A stretch of DNA of 64,000 nt from Flavobacterium johnsoniae (GCF_030388325.1 NZ_CP103794.1:4650001-4714000); one strand, 5' to 3'; numbered from the stretch's first letter, positions 25,926 to 37,078 are shown. Translations and numbers: made by a program. The notes: generated by a model from the sequence alone, not told the origin.

Positions 25926-26042
25926 ATGGTAACTTTATCTTCTTGTGGCATTATAATTTGTAAAAAGACGTTTTCAGAATTAGAACAAAATCCAGGAAGT
26001 ATTAATATTAAAAACCAAGTCTTTTACAGACTCGTTTCTTTA

Positions 26043-26050
26043 CAAAAATA
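26043..26050 (-). promoter_or_regulatory. Candidate -7 box of the antiporter operon
   Basis: On the minus strand this reads TATTTTTG, which fits TAnnTTTG. It lies 118 bp before the antiporter ATG, leaving a leader of about 110 nt. Confidence 0.35.
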
Positions 26051-26192
26051 CCGAAAAAAGGTGAACTTTTTACGGAAAGCGCATATTAAGGTTTTAAAAT
26101 TATTTTGTTGCCAAATTATTAAAATTTAATATATTTTTTAACAAATACGCAAGATTAACATTCAAAGATGAATATTCATTGCATTATTCAAT

Positions 26193-26200
26193 TATCTTTG
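26193..26200 (+). promoter_or_regulatory. -7 box of the serine dehydratase promoter
   Basis: TATCTTTG lies 20 bp before the ATG at 26220, which predicts a very short leader. No TTTG at the usual distance is seen. Confidence 0.45.
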
Positions 26201-26219
26201 TCTTAACAAAAAACGAACA

Positions 26220-27647
26220 ATGGAAGAATGTATCTCTGTTTTTGATATGCTTAAAATTGGCGTTGGCCCTTCAAGCTCACATACTTTAGGACCTTGGCGC
26301 GCTGCCGAACGCTTTTTGGAAGAGCTAAAAGACGAAGCAATTTTAGACGATATTACGCGAGTAAAAGTCGATTTATACGGATCTCTTTCTTTAACTGGAA
26401 AAGGGCACGCAACCGATCTTGCCGTTATGCTGGGTTTAAGCGGGCAAGATCCTGAATATATTCCTGTTGAAGATATTGCAGGAATTATCAAAAAAATTGA
26501 AACTACTAACGAAATCAATTTGGGAAACCAAAAAGTGATTCCGTTCTTTTTTCTTCAAGACATTGTTTTCAACAAAGACTTTCTTCCTTTCCATGCAAAT
26601 GGATTGAAATTTACTGCTTATAAATCTGACGATTCTGAATACGAATCTACGTTTTATTCTATCGGCGGCGGATTTGTCGTGAAAGAAGAACGCACCAATG
26701 CGAAATTAAAAGAAGAAATAAAATGTGCATTTCCTTATCCTGTTCAAAATGCAGCTGAGTTGTTGAATTATACGATTTCTGAAAACAAATCGATTTCTGA
26801 AATTGTATATGAAAATGAAATTTCAATGCGTCCAGAAGCCGAAGTGCATTCTGAATTAATGCGTATTTGGAATACAATGTTAGAATGTATGTACATCGGT
26901 TGTCATTCTGAAGGAATTCTTCCTGGCGGACTTCACGTTCGCAGAAGAGCTTTTGATATGCACCAAAATCTAATCGGATTATCTAATTATTCTGATCCGC
27001 ATAGTTGGCTTCAAGAAATTAGAAAAACCGAAGTTAAATTTCGACAGATTTTAAAATGGGTTAGCTGTTTTGCACTTGCCGTGAATGAAGTAAATGCATC
27101 TTTAGGACGTGTTGTTACAGCTCCAACAAATGGAAGTTCTGGTGTAATTCCAGCCGTTTTAATGTATTATATGGTAATTGAAAACCATGATGCTGGCGAA
27201 AAAGAAATCAAACAATTCTTGATGGTTGCGGGCGAAATTGGAAGTATTTTCAAAAAAGGCTCAACTATTTCTGCTGCAATGGGCGGATGTCAAGCAGAAA
27301 TTGGTGTGTCGTCTTCTATGGCGGCGGCTGCACTTTGCGAATTAATGGGCGGAACTCCTGCTCAGGTTCTTATGGCAGCAGAAATTGCAATGGAACATCA
27401 TTTAGGTTTAACTTGTGATCCTATTGGCGGTTTGGTTCAAATTCCTTGTATTGAGAGAAATACGATGGGAGCGATAAAAGCAATTAATGCTGCGGAATTG
27501 GCTTTAGAAACTGATTCTAAAAATGCTAAAGTACCTTTAGATAAAGTAATTAATACAATGTGGGAAACGGCAAAAGATATGAATTCTAAATATAAAGAAA
27601 CTTCAGAAGGCGGACTTGCAATTGCCGTAAATATGGCGGATTGCTAA
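26220..27647 (+). CDS. sdaA: L-serine ammonia-lyase (iron-sulfur type)
   Basis: A 475-residue single-chain enzyme that converts L-serine to pyruvate and ammonia with a [4Fe-4S] cluster. The N-terminal beta domain opens with [20 protein letters not shown], and the catalytic alpha domain has [13 protein letters not shown]. Cysteines at [13 protein letters not shown] and [18 protein letters not shown] supply cluster ligands. Full length matches the fused sdaAA/sdaAB form. It appears monocistronic. Confidence 0.95.
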   Translation: MEECISVFDMLKIGVGPSSSHTLGPWRAAERFLEELKDEAILDDITRVKVDLYGSLSLTGKGHATDLAVMLGLSGQDPEYIPVEDIAGIIKKIETTNEINLGNQKVIPFFFLQDIVFNKDFLPFHANGLKFTAYKSDDSEYESTFYSIGGGFVVKEERTNAKLKEEIKCAFPYPVQNAAELLNYTISENKSISEIVYENEISMRPEAEVHSELMRIWNTMLECMYIGCHSEGILPGGLHVRRRAFDMHQNLIGLSNYSDPHSWLQEIRKTEVKFRQILKWVSCFALAVNEVNASLGRVVTAPTNGSSGVIPAVLMYYMVIENHDAGEKEIKQFLMVAGEIGSIFKKGSTISAAMGGCQAEIGVSSSMAAAALCELMGGTPAQVLMAAEIAMEHHLGLTCDPIGGLVQIPCIERNTMGAIKAINAAELALETDSKNAKVPLDKVINTMWETAKDMNSKYKETSEGGLAIAVNMADC

Positions 27648-27822
27648 AAACTTTCATTAAAGCATTTTTTTAAGCAACACATCTTTATTCTATGATAATG
27701 GAAAACAGTCAGTTTAGATTAGAATTTAAAGGTGGAAAATTATATTCTGTCGAAATATTCTTTTATTGCTGATTCCCATTTTACAATTATTCAATACTTT
27801 TACAATATCAAAAACAAAAAAA

Positions 27823-28641
27823 ATGTCAGTAGCTAAGAAAGATTATAAAAGAATCACAACAAAGTCATTAATTGAAATGAAAAGCAACGGAGAAAAAATC
27901 TCTATGCTTACCGCTTACGATTATACAATGGCTAAAATCGTTGACACTGCGGGTGTTGATGTAATTTTAGTTGGCGATTCAGCATCAAATGTTATGGCAG
28001 GTCACGAAACAACACTGCCAATTACGCTAGATCAAATGATCTATCATGCTTCGTCTGTAGTTCGTGCTGTCGAAAGAGCTTTAGTGGTTGTAGATTTACC
28101 TTTTGGAAGTTACCAATCTGACCCTAAAGAAGCTTTACGTTCTTCTATCAGAATTATGAAAGAAAGCGGTGGTCACGCAGTAAAATTAGAAGGCGGAAAA
28201 GAAATTAAAGAATCAATTAAAAAAATATTACACGCTGGAATTCCTGTAATGGGACATTTGGGTTTAACACCGCAATCTATCTACAAATTCGGAACTTATA
28301 GCGTTCGTGCAAAAGAGGAAGAAGAAGCAGAAAAATTGATTGAAGACGCTCAAATGCTAGAAAAAATTGGCTGTTTTGCAGTTGTTTTAGAAAAAATCCC
28401 TGCAGATTTAGCCAAAAAAGTGGCTGACAGTATTTCGATTCCTGTTATCGGTATCGGTGCCGGCGGCGGTGTTGACGGTCAAGTTTTAGTTATTCACGAT
28501 ATGCTTGGAATGAATAATGAATTCAGTCCGCGTTTCTTACGTCGTTACTTAAATCTTTATGAAGAAATGACAAAAGCAATCGGGCAATATGCTGCTGATG
28601 TTAAATCTAGTGATTTCCCTAATGAAAAAGAACAATATTAA
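27823..28641 (+). CDS. panB: 3-methyl-2-oxobutanoate hydroxymethyltransferase
   Basis: A 272-residue TIM-barrel enzyme that makes ketopantoate from 2-oxoisovalerate and methylene-THF, the first step of pantothenate synthesis. Visible are [39 protein letters not shown] with the metal-binding Asp, [18 protein letters not shown] and [18 protein letters not shown]. The ATG at 27823 is chosen; an in-frame start at 27766 would add 19 residues outside the family. It is not next to other pan genes. Confidence 0.96.
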   Translation: MSVAKKDYKRITTKSLIEMKSNGEKISMLTAYDYTMAKIVDTAGVDVILVGDSASNVMAGHETTLPITLDQMIYHASSVVRAVERALVVVDLPFGSYQSDPKEALRSSIRIMKESGGHAVKLEGGKEIKESIKKILHAGIPVMGHLGLTPQSIYKFGTYSVRAKEEEEAEKLIEDAQMLEKIGCFAVVLEKIPADLAKKVADSISIPVIGIGAGGGVDGQVLVIHDMLGMNNEFSPRFLRRYLNLYEEMTKAIGQYAADVKSSDFPNEKEQY

Positions 28642-28644
28642 TTT

Positions 28645-28775
28645 TTGAGCTTCTAAGTTGCTAAGGTTCTTAGATACTAAGCTTTCTTTTTAGTTTCAAA
28701 GCGGCAAAACGAAAGAGGTTCAAAGGTTTTACAATTCAATTGCCTCCAGCTTTAGCTGGAGGTTTATTTTTAAAG
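28645..28775. repeat. CTAAGnTTCTTAG tract and CCTCCAGC palindrome
   Basis: A tract of GAGCTTCTAAGTTGCTAAGG type (28648-28685), also found at 51962-52000, is followed by the hairpin CCTCCAGCTTTAGCTGGAGG (28742-28761) with a T-rich tail that could end panB transcription. Confidence 0.65.
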
Positions 28776-28824
28776 TGTCATTAGGCTTTAGCCAAATTTG
28801 CTCAATATATTTTATACATTCAAA

Positions 28825-29514
28825 ATGAAAATTCTTTCTAATAAAGAAAACTTACAGATATTGCACGAAGACAATCATATAATTGTAGTCAACAAACGTG
28901 TTGGTGATATTGTGCAAGGAGATAAAACTGGCGATAAACCTCTTTCTGACATTGTAAAAGAATATATTAAAGTAAAATATAACAAACCCGGAGATGTTTT
29001 TTTGGGTGTAATTCATCGTTTGGACCGTCCAACAACAGGAATTGTGGTTTTTGCGAGAACTAGTAAAGCGCTTTCGCGAATGAACGAATTGTTTAGTAAT
29101 CGCGAAACTAAAAAAACATATTGGGCTGTTGTCAAAAATAAACCCAAAGAAGCGAAAGCAAAATTGGTTCATTATTTAAAAAGAAACGAAAAAAACAATA
29201 CTTCAAAGGCACATTTAAAAGAAGTTCCAGACAGCAAATTAGCAAGTTTAGATTATTCTATAATTAAAGAACTTCAGAATTATACGGCGCTGGAAATCAA
29301 TTTACATACTGGACGTCATCATCAAATTCGCGCACAATTATCTGCTATTGGATCTCCAATAAAAGGCGACTTAAAATATGGTGCAGACAGAAGCAATCCT
29401 GACGGCGGTATTCATCTTCATGCTAGAAAACTAACTTTTGTTCATCCGGTTTCAAAAGAAAACATTACAATTATTGCTCCAACTCCAGAAGATCCGATTT
29501 GGAATGCTGTATGA
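28825..29514 (+). CDS. RluA-family pseudouridine synthase
   Basis: A 229-residue enzyme isomerising uridine to pseudouridine in rRNA or tRNA. LHEDNHIIVVNKRVGDIVQGD is the entry motif, HRLDRPTTGIVVFAR contains the catalytic Asp, and LHTGRHHQIRAQLSAIGSPI is the third conserved block. There is no N-terminal S4 domain, as in the RluC/RluD subgroup lacking S4 or TruC-like enzymes, so the target cannot be named. The start at 28825 is chosen over an in-frame TTG at 28798. Confidence 0.93.
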   Translation: MKILSNKENLQILHEDNHIIVVNKRVGDIVQGDKTGDKPLSDIVKEYIKVKYNKPGDVFLGVIHRLDRPTTGIVVFARTSKALSRMNELFSNRETKKTYWAVVKNKPKEAKAKLVHYLKRNEKNNTSKAHLKEVPDSKLASLDYSIIKELQNYTALEINLHTGRHHQIRAQLSAIGSPIKGDLKYGADRSNPDGGIHLHARKLTFVHPVSKENITIIAPTPEDPIWNAV

Positions 29515-29591
29515 TTTTTATGATTTAATTGTTAATTTTTAAAATTTTATCGATTAACTTGCATAGAGTAAAAAACAAGCTGATCGGAAAA

Positions 29592-30920
29592 ATGGATTAT
29601 AAAAGTGACATCGGGTATCGAAAAGAAACACTGAAAAAGTTATTACACAACATTCAGAAAAGTGAAGATTTAATAATTCAAGCTTTATATGATGATTTTA
29701 AAAAACCTGAGTTTGAAGCTGTTGTTACAGAAACTCATTATGTAATTTCAGAACTTAAAGACACCATCAAAAACATAAATTCTTGGGCGAAACCTAAACG
29801 TGTTTTTCCTTCACTTCTAAATTTTCCTTCTCGCGATTACATTTACAAAGAACCTTACGGCAATGTCTTAATTATTGCTCCGTGGAATTATCCTTTTCAA
29901 CTGGCTTTATGCCCTTTGATCGCAGCGGTTGCCGCTGGAAATAAAGTTACAGTAAAACCATCAGAACTTACTCCGCACACTTCTGCAATTATTGCTAAAA
30001 TTATAGAAAAAACATTCCACATTAATCATGTTGAAGTTTTTGAAGGTGGCGTAGAAGTTTCAAATAAATTGCTGGCACAGCGATGGGATTATATCTTTTT
30101 TACCGGAAGTGTTGCCGTTGGAAAAATCGTTGCAAAAGCCGCAGCAGAAAACCTTACTCCAATAACTTTAGAATTAGGCGGGAAAAATCCGTGTATAGTC
30201 GACGAAACTGCCAATTTAAGACTAGCAGCAAAACGTATTGTTTGGGGAAAATTTATTAATGCAGGCCAGACTTGTATTGCACCAGATTATATTTTGGTTC
30301 AAAAAAACATGAAAGTCAATTTTATTACCTGCTTAATTGAAGAAATCATTAAGGCTTACGGAAAAAAAATAGACAAATCTCTTGATTTTGCACGTATTAT
30401 TAATACCAAAAATTGGTATCGACTTACTAATATGATTCAAAATGAACATATTTTATTTGGAGGAGAAAGTGACGCTAATAAACTCTACATTGCGCCAACT
30501 TTATTAGAAGAACCTGATTTAGATAGTCCGGTTATGAAAGAAGAAATTTTCGGCCCGATACTTCCAATTCTTACATATGAAAATGAAAATGATATTGAAA
30601 ACGTTGTGAGCCGTTATGAGAAACCTCTTTCATTTTATATTTTTAGTGAAAATAATTCATTTGTTAAGAAATTAATTTCAAAGTACTCTTTCGGAGGTGG
30701 ATGCGTAAATGATACGGTGATTCATTTCTCAAATAAAAGACTTCCTTTTGGCGGCGTCGGTGAGAGCGGAATTGGCGCATATCACGGCCAGCGTAGCTTT
30801 GATACTTTTTCTCATCACAAACCGATTGTTAAAAAAGGAAATTGGCTTGATTTGCCAATGCGATATGCTCCTTACAAAGATAAATTAGCTTCAATAAAAC
30901 GCATTTTAGACTGGCTTTAA
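29592..30920 (+). CDS. NAD(P)-dependent aldehyde dehydrogenase (class 3-like)
   Basis: A 442-residue enzyme oxidising aldehydes to acids. IIAPWNYPFQLALCPLIAA is the class-3-type cofactor region, FFTGSVAVGK the dinucleotide turn, ELGGKNP carries the general-base Glu, and FINAGQTCIAPDYIL the catalytic Cys. The C-terminal FGGVGESGIGAYHG is typical of the short class-3 ALDHs. The ATG at 29592 is chosen; upstream in-frame TTG codons lack family support. The natural substrate is probably a medium- or long-chain aldehyde. Confidence 0.93.
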   Translation: MDYKSDIGYRKETLKKLLHNIQKSEDLIIQALYDDFKKPEFEAVVTETHYVISELKDTIKNINSWAKPKRVFPSLLNFPSRDYIYKEPYGNVLIIAPWNYPFQLALCPLIAAVAAGNKVTVKPSELTPHTSAIIAKIIEKTFHINHVEVFEGGVEVSNKLLAQRWDYIFFTGSVAVGKIVAKAAAENLTPITLELGGKNPCIVDETANLRLAAKRIVWGKFINAGQTCIAPDYILVQKNMKVNFITCLIEEIIKAYGKKIDKSLDFARIINTKNWYRLTNMIQNEHILFGGESDANKLYIAPTLLEEPDLDSPVMKEEIFGPILPILTYENENDIENVVSRYEKPLSFYIFSENNSFVKKLISKYSFGGGCVNDTVIHFSNKRLPFGGVGESGIGAYHGQRSFDTFSHHKPIVKKGNWLDLPMRYAPYKDKLASIKRILDWL

Positions 30921-31040
30921 AATAGTTGCTTTCTTGCGGAATGTTTTGTAGATTTTTATACGGATTTGATTTAAAATATTATATTTACGTCAAGATACAT
31001 ATAAAAGATTACAAGTCTATAAAACAATTTTACGCAAAAA

Positions 31041-31844
31041 ATGAAATCTACACTTGATCAAATTGAGGACATTAAAAAAAATGGCTATTCTCTTGATTTT
31101 GCTACAACTTTTGATCACGCCTTTGAAAATTATAAAAAAATAGCAGTTTATTCAGGACTTATTTTTTTAGTCTTTTCAATCATTTTCGCTGTAGCTTACA
31201 TGGGAACAATTACAGCTATTTTTGGAATAGAAAATATCAAAAAAGATTTCATTGAAGAATATAGCAAAAGAAAATTATCTGGCGACGAACTTGCAATACA
31301 CACTATCGGAATTGCAGTATTATCTGGTTTATTTTCTCCTTTTATGGCTGGTTTCTTAAAAATGGCAGATTCTGCAGATAAAGATGTAGAATTTAATGTT
31401 TCAACAATTTTCACCTATTACAAGGCTCCTTATTTTGTACAATTATTTATAAATGCATTTATTCCCGCTTTAGTCGCAACAGGCATTTCGGGCATAATTA
31501 AAAACATTGATAGTTCTTCTATAGGAAATACTATTGCGATTGTAATACCGTATTTTATCTCCTACTTTATGTTTTTATCAATTCCGTTAATTGTCTTTGG
31601 AAAATTAAAAGGAATTGAAGCTATAAAATCAAGTTTTATTATCGTTACCAAAAACCCGCTTACCATATTTGCTTTTTTCATTCTTGGATTTATCGGCTCT
31701 ATTGTCGGTCTTATTGGCTGTGGTGTCCTTGTATTTTTTACTATCGTCTTTAATTCCTCAATGATTTATGCAACATATTACGCGATATTTGGAATAAAAC
31801 AAGAAGATTCAATTGATTCAATTGGAAATTCTAATGTAGATTAA
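31041..31844 (+). CDS. Multi-pass membrane protein (DUF975-like)
   Basis: A 267-residue protein with a short soluble N-terminus and about six hydrophobic segments (residues 38-66, 91-112, 131-153, 163-190, 204-235 and on). A GIEAIKSSFIIVTKNPLTIF stretch resembles proteins loosely labelled beta-carotene monooxygenase in Bacteroidota; that label lacks support here. It lies about 90 bp before the histidine kinase gene. Function unknown. Confidence 0.72.
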   Translation: MKSTLDQIEDIKKNGYSLDFATTFDHAFENYKKIAVYSGLIFLVFSIIFAVAYMGTITAIFGIENIKKDFIEEYSKRKLSGDELAIHTIGIAVLSGLFSPFMAGFLKMADSADKDVEFNVSTIFTYYKAPYFVQLFINAFIPALVATGISGIIKNIDSSSIGNTIAIVIPYFISYFMFLSIPLIVFGKLKGIEAIKSSFIIVTKNPLTIFAFFILGFIGSIVGLIGCGVLVFFTIVFNSSMIYATYYAIFGIKQEDSIDSIGNSNVD

Positions 31845-31932
31845 AATAGAAAATTCTTGTTCGCAAGGAGACCGACCAACTCTTTTAAAGAATTTTCAAA
31901 GGCTTTTTAGTAAACCAACTACCCCAAATTCT

Positions 31933-34900
31933 ATGGCCGTGGACTGTAGTTTTTTCAAATCGGTAATTTCAGGAATTTTCAGTATTGGAAATGCCTTAGA
32001 GGCTATTATGGCAAGTTGGCAACTGTTTAATTCGGACATTATTTTCTACAATAATCCAAAACTTATTGTCTTAGGTTTATCTCTTTTTGCTTTTCTTTCG
32101 CTGCTTGTTTATCAGTTTTTTAGAATAAAGGCAAAAATTGGATATTTTATAGAAAAAAAGAAAGAGCAAGATACGGTTAGCAAAGAATATCAGCTTTATA
32201 TTTTATTTTTTGGAATTGCGGTAATTGTAATCGAGATTATCAATGAAATCTTCAAAATCAGACCTAAAAGTCTTTTAATTTTAAATGTATCAATTGGTAT
32301 TGGCGTACTTTTAATTTATGCAATTACCGATAAAGTAAAATGGCTACGCGATAAAATTCAACAGATTTTTATCTTTTGTTTCTTTATATACATGAGCTAT
32401 GTCGGCTCAAATATTATATTGCTTCGAAACGATGTTGTTCCAGTAATAGTTTTTTTAATTTCTTTTTTCTTTTCGTACAACATTCTAAAACCCATAAAAA
32501 TATATTGGATTTTTGTTGGTTTAGTCTTTACATTTCTAATTCTTACGGTAGCCTTTCAGCTCATTCCTATAAAGTCTTCTATTTTACTGATTAATTTTTG
32601 CATTCTAATTTTCATTATAAACCAAGTAAAATATGCGGTTTTATTAAACAATCGTGACAATTTTAGATTTGCGAATGAAATTGTTCACAAAGGAAATTCA
32701 CTCACAATTGCATCAAATCAAAACGGAGAAATTTTATTTTGCAGCGAAACCATTACCTCTATTTTAGGTTATCAGTCCGAAGAAGTTATGGGATTAAAAT
32801 TTTGGGAATTAACTCATGATTCTGAATTTTCATCAAAATTAAATTCTGTAAAAAACGAAGAAGACAAGATTTATATCCGAAAATTGAAATGCAAAAATGG
32901 AGAGTTTAAATACATTCAATGGAAAGATAAAAAATTCTCGGAAGATTTAATTATAAGTATCGGTCAGGATGTTACAGAACAAATTCTTGTTCAGAATCAA
33001 TATAAAAATCTAATTCAGACAGCAACAGACATTATTTTTGAGTTTGATACTAATGGTAATTTTACCTTTATAAATGAATTTGGTATTTCAATTTTAGGAT
33101 ATTCAGAAAACGAAATCATTAAAAAACATTATTCTAGTTTTATTCAGGAACAATACGTTAAAAATGCGGCCGATTTTTATTCTAATTTAGTTGTAAATGA
33201 AGCTAATAACCCTGTAATAGAAATTCCGATTCTGAAGAAAAACGGAAAAGAAATGTGGATTTCTCAAAAAATTACTGTCCGAAGAAATGAGTTCGGGCAA
33301 TTTGCAGGTTTTTCAGGAATAGCAAGAGATGTTACCGAAAAAAAGAATATCGAAAAGGAGAAAAAAAGACGGCTTAAAAAAATTGAAGCTTACAATAATT
33401 CGACCAAAAAACTATCGACAACAGATTTCAGCAAATATGATAAATTAAACATTGTAATTGATCTTATTCTAAAAGAAGCTTCAACAATAAGCAATGCTAA
33501 TCGCGTTAGTTTTTGGAAATACGATAGCGATCTAATTACTTGCCAAAACCTTTACAGTCTTGATAATCAAAATTTAAACGATAAAAACATTCTAAACAAA
33601 GAATCGTATCCAATATATTTTGAAACCTTAAACAACAAAGCCGTCATTAATGCTCCAGACGTTTTCAATAAACTAGAAACTTCTGAATTTCAAAAATTAT
33701 ACTTTACACAAAACAACATAAAGTCAATGTTAGATGTTCCTATTTTTCTAACGGGACAATTGGCGGGAGTTGTTTGTTTTGAAAGCACAGAAAAAAAACG
33801 AGAATGGGACAATGAAGACATCAATTATGCGAGAACAATCTCTGATGTTATTTCATTAGCAATTTCTTCGCAAATGCGATTGGAGGCAGAAAGAAAACTA
33901 GAATTCAAAAGTGATCTTTTATCTGCGCTTTCATTGTGTACTGAAAAATTTTTACTAAGCAAAACTACCGAACAGATGTTTCAGGAAACCTACAACATTA
34001 TCGGAAGAGCTGCAAAAGTAGATCATATGTATTATTACGAAAAAGATCCAATTTATAATACTGTCTACCAAAAATACAAATGGTCTCGCGAAGGTGTCAC
34101 TCATCAGATTACACCTCTGCGCCATATGACGGAAGAAAATTTAAAAGAAATTTACGACGCCGCTCAGCAAAAGAAAATTGTAAATACTTTGACGAGACAA
34201 CTTGACGAGGGTTTCTTTAAAACGCTATTAATCAATAACGAAATTCAATCTATTTTAATTTTACCGCTTTATATCAATGATCTTTTTACTGGTTTTATTG
34301 GTTTTGATGATTGTTTTAATGAAAGAAAATGGTCTGAAGATGAAATCAATATTTTTCAGGTATTAGCCAATAATATTTCGTCTGCACTTGAAAGAAATCG
34401 TAACGAAAGTAAAATCCTCGAAAGTGAAGAGAAATTTAAATTAATAGCCAACAATATTCCTGGAACGGTTTATCTATCTAAATTTGATGCTTTTTCGACC
34501 AAAATTTTCTTAAACGATGAAGTTTTAAATTTAACTGGATATTCAAAATCTGAATTTATAGAGAATAATTTATCGTTTCTTTCTTTAATTCATCACGATG
34601 ATAAAGAAGAAGTTATCAATAATCAAATTGATAATTTACAAAACGGAATGCCGTTGCATAATGTTTATCGAATTAAGCGAAAATCTGGAGAATATATTTG
34701 GGTTGAAGAATTTGGAGATGTTATAAAAAGAGATGATGAAATTGAATTTGTTGGCGGAATCTACTTTGATATTACCAACAAAAAAGAGATTGAAGACGCT
34801 ATAAAAGCCAAACAATTGGCTGAAGCCGCAAGCAAATCTAAATCTGATTTCTTGGCAAATATGTCACACGAAATTAGAACGCCGCTCAACGGAATTATTG

Positions 34901-35985
34901 GTTTTACTCATTTATTGATGAAAACTGATTTGGAAGAAATTCAGGAAAAATACATGACAACGATAAATCAATCAGCACATTCGCTGCTTGAAATTGTAAA
35001 TGATATTCTAGATTTTTCTAAAATCGAGGCAGGAAAATTAGAATTATTTATCGATCTCTACGATATAAAAAAGGTCTTGGCACAGGTTTTCGATTTAATT
35101 GTTTATGAATCCAATCAAAAAAATCTGAGTTTAGAACTAAACATTGATGCCGATGTTCCAAAGTTTATTTGGACTGATATTGTTCGAATCAAACAAATCT
35201 TAATTAATCTACTTTCTAATGCGATAAAATTTACAACTGAAGGTTCTATCAAATTAAATGTTTCAGTTTTAGAAAAAAAGAAAAATAATCATCATCTGAT
35301 TCGTTTTGCCGTAATTGACACTGGAATTGGAATTTTAGAGAAAAACCAAAAGAAAATTTTTAAGGCTTTTTCGCAAGAAGATAGTTCTACAACGAGAAAA
35401 TTCGGAGGAACTGGATTAGGATTAACAATTTCAAATCAGTTATTAGCTTTAATGGAAAGCCGATTACAGCTTGAAAGCAAAATAAATGAAGGAAGTACTT
35501 TCTTTTTTGATTTAAATCTAAAAACAAGCAATCAAAGCATTAATGATAAATACAATACAGAACTCAAAAGTTTAAATATCGAACTGGATTCTGAAAATAT
35601 AGAGCGCGACGGCAATAAGATTACATTTTTGATTGTAGAAGATAATAAAGTAAATATGCTGCTTCTAAAAACGATTATTAAAAATCTCTATAGCAATGCC
35701 TTTATATACGAATGTGAAAATGGATACGAAGCGATACAACAATTTGAAGAGATAAATCCAACGATAATTTTCATGGACATTCAGATGCCAATTATGAATG
35801 GTTACGAAACGGCAAAAGCCATTAGAAATAGCCCAAAAGGCCGTGATATTCCGATAATTGCAGTAACAGCCGGAACAGAAAAAGAGGAAAGAAACAAATG
35901 TATTTCTGCCGGAATGGACGATTATATTTCTAAACCAATCATGAAAGGAATTGTTGAAGAAGCCTTAACCAAATGGCTGGGCTAA
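31933..35985 (+). CDS. Hybrid sensor histidine kinase with PAS, GAF and receiver domains
   Basis: A 1350-residue membrane kinase. Residues about 43-235 form seven hydrophobic helices. They are followed by two PAS domains (about 245-350 and 355-470), two GAF-like domains (about 505-650 and 660-830) and a third PAS (about 845-955). The HisKA helix carries phosphoacceptor His979 in MSHEIRTPLNG. The ATPase has NLLSNAIKFT, DTGIGI and GGTGLGLTISN. A C-terminal receiver has phosphoacceptor Asp1282 in IIFMDIQMP and the Lys in YISKPI. No DNA-binding partner is encoded next to it. An alternative start exists at 32008. The signal is unknown. Confidence 0.93.
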   Translation: MAVDCSFFKSVISGIFSIGNALEAIMASWQLFNSDIIFYNNPKLIVLGLSLFAFLSLLVYQFFRIKAKIGYFIEKKKEQDTVSKEYQLYILFFGIAVIVIEIINEIFKIRPKSLLILNVSIGIGVLLIYAITDKVKWLRDKIQQIFIFCFFIYMSYVGSNIILLRNDVVPVIVFLISFFFSYNILKPIKIYWIFVGLVFTFLILTVAFQLIPIKSSILLINFCILIFIINQVKYAVLLNNRDNFRFANEIVHKGNSLTIASNQNGEILFCSETITSILGYQSEEVMGLKFWELTHDSEFSSKLNSVKNEEDKIYIRKLKCKNGEFKYIQWKDKKFSEDLIISIGQDVTEQILVQNQYKNLIQTATDIIFEFDTNGNFTFINEFGISILGYSENEIIKKHYSSFIQEQYVKNAADFYSNLVVNEANNPVIEIPILKKNGKEMWISQKITVRRNEFGQFAGFSGIARDVTEKKNIEKEKKRRLKKIEAYNNSTKKLSTTDFSKYDKLNIVIDLILKEASTISNANRVSFWKYDSDLITCQNLYSLDNQNLNDKNILNKESYPIYFETLNNKAVINAPDVFNKLETSEFQKLYFTQNNIKSMLDVPIFLTGQLAGVVCFESTEKKREWDNEDINYARTISDVISLAISSQMRLEAERKLEFKSDLLSALSLCTEKFLLSKTTEQMFQETYNIIGRAAKVDHMYYYEKDPIYNTVYQKYKWSREGVTHQITPLRHMTEENLKEIYDAAQQKKIVNTLTRQLDEGFFKTLLINNEIQSILILPLYINDLFTGFIGFDDCFNERKWSEDEINIFQVLANNISSALERNRNESKILESEEKFKLIANNIPGTVYLSKFDAFSTKIFLNDEVLNLTGYSKSEFIENNLSFLSLIHHDDKEEVINNQIDNLQNGMPLHNVYRIKRKSGEYIWVEEFGDVIKRDDEIEFVGGIYFDITNKKEIEDAIKAKQLAEAASKSKSDFLANMSHEIRTPLNGIIGFTHLLMKTDLEEIQEKYMTTINQSAHSLLEIVNDILDFSKIEAGKLELFIDLYDIKKVLAQVFDLIVYESNQKNLSLELNIDADVPKFIWTDIVRIKQILINLLSNAIKFTTEGSIKLNVSVLEKKKNNHHLIRFAVIDTGIGILEKNQKKIFKAFSQEDSSTTRKFGGTGLGLTISNQLLALMESRLQLESKINEGSTFFFDLNLKTSNQSINDKYNTELKSLNIELDSENIERDGNKITFLIVEDNKVNMLLLKTIIKNLYSNAFIYECENGYEAIQQFEEINPTIIFMDIQMPIMNGYETAKAIRNSPKGRDIPIIAVTAGTEKEERNKCISAGMDDYISKPIMKGIVEEALTKWLG

Positions 35986-36130
35986 TTTTTAGTTTTCAAT
36001 TGCATTTTGACGGCACATGATCGAAAACTGAAACTGCAAATAAAAACTAATCTTTCAAATGTAAAATTTATCATAAAAAATCTATAAATTCGTACAACCT
36101 TTTAGATAATAAGTTTAAAAACAATTGAAT

Positions 36131-36982
36131 ATGAAATGGCAAGGCAGAAGACAAAGTGATAATGTAGAAGACAGACGAGGAATATCTGGCGGAAAAGCCG
36201 TTATCGGTGGCGGAATAATTGGCATTATTATCCTTTTAGTAAATGTATTTGGAGGTGAAAATGCTCAAATGATCACTCCTGTTTTAGAGCAATTGCAAGG
36301 CGGACAAAACCAACAGACTGAAACTGCTGCCCCACTTAGCAAAGAAGATGAAGAAATGGGGAATTTCGTTAGAGTTATTTTGGCAGATAACGAAGATATT
36401 TGGAGTAAAATTTTTGCTGAGCACGGCATGACATACGAAAAACCAAAATTGGTACTTTTTAAAGGTTCTGTGCAAACTGCTTGCGGTGGCGCATCATCTG
36501 CTTCTGGACCATTTTATTGCCCTGGCGATCGTAAAGTATATATGGACTTGGCTTTTTTTGAAGAATTAAAAAATAAATTTGGAGCAAAAGGAGGCGATTT
36601 TGCTATTGCTTATGTAATTGCGCATGAAATTGGTCATCACATACAAACTTTATTGGGAACATCTGCAAAAATGCGTCAAGAACAACAAGGAAAAAGTGAA
36701 GCTCAAGCAAATAAATTATCTGTTGCTTTAGAATTACAAGCGGACTTTTACGCTGGAGTTTGGGCACATTATAATCAGGAAAATTTAGATACTGGAGACA
36801 TTGAAGAAGCCTTGAGCGCTGCAAATGCAGTTGGAGACGACGCGATACAAAGCAAAATGCAAGGACATGTAGTTCCTGATTCTTTTACGCACGGAAGTTC
36901 AGAACAGAGAATGTATTGGTTTAATAAAGGATTCAAAACTGGAGATATTAAACAAGGAACTACATTTGAAGAAATTAGATAG
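36131..36982 (+). CDS. ypfJ: Neutral zinc metallopeptidase (YpfJ type)
   Basis: A 283-residue protein with an N-terminal membrane helix (about residues 24-42, GIIGIIILLVNVFGG) and a zincin domain. AHEIGHHIQ is the HExxH zinc motif, and the downstream ELQADFYAGVWAH supplies the third ligand, as in the PF04228 family. ACGGASSASGPFYCPGDRKV is a conserved family block. It starts at 36131, where an in-frame TTG at 36125 is less likely. It probably acts in the periplasm. A terminator follows at 37012. Confidence 0.92.
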   Translation: MKWQGRRQSDNVEDRRGISGGKAVIGGGIIGIIILLVNVFGGENAQMITPVLEQLQGGQNQQTETAAPLSKEDEEMGNFVRVILADNEDIWSKIFAEHGMTYEKPKLVLFKGSVQTACGGASSASGPFYCPGDRKVYMDLAFFEELKNKFGAKGGDFAIAYVIAHEIGHHIQTLLGTSAKMRQEQQGKSEAQANKLSVALELQADFYAGVWAHYNQENLDTGDIEEALSAANAVGDDAIQSKMQGHVVPDSFTHGSSEQRMYWFNKGFKTGDIKQGTTFEEIR

Positions 36983-37011
36983 CATAATAAACCAAATATA
37001 ATAACCACCAG

Positions 37012-37043
37012 AAAAGCCTAACCGTATAGTTGGGCTTTTTTTT
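37012..37043 (+). terminator. Terminator of the metallopeptidase gene
   Basis: AAAGCCTAAC and GTTGGGCTTT pair around CGTATA (one G-T pair), followed by a T run. Confidence 0.85.
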
Positions 37044-37078
37044 GTACAATCAATTATTGATTCAAAATGTTAACGCAC

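Noticed and set aside
27692..27772. A 26-codon frame between sdaA and panB
   Set aside because: No promoter or terminator of its own, very short, and it overlaps the likely panB leader.
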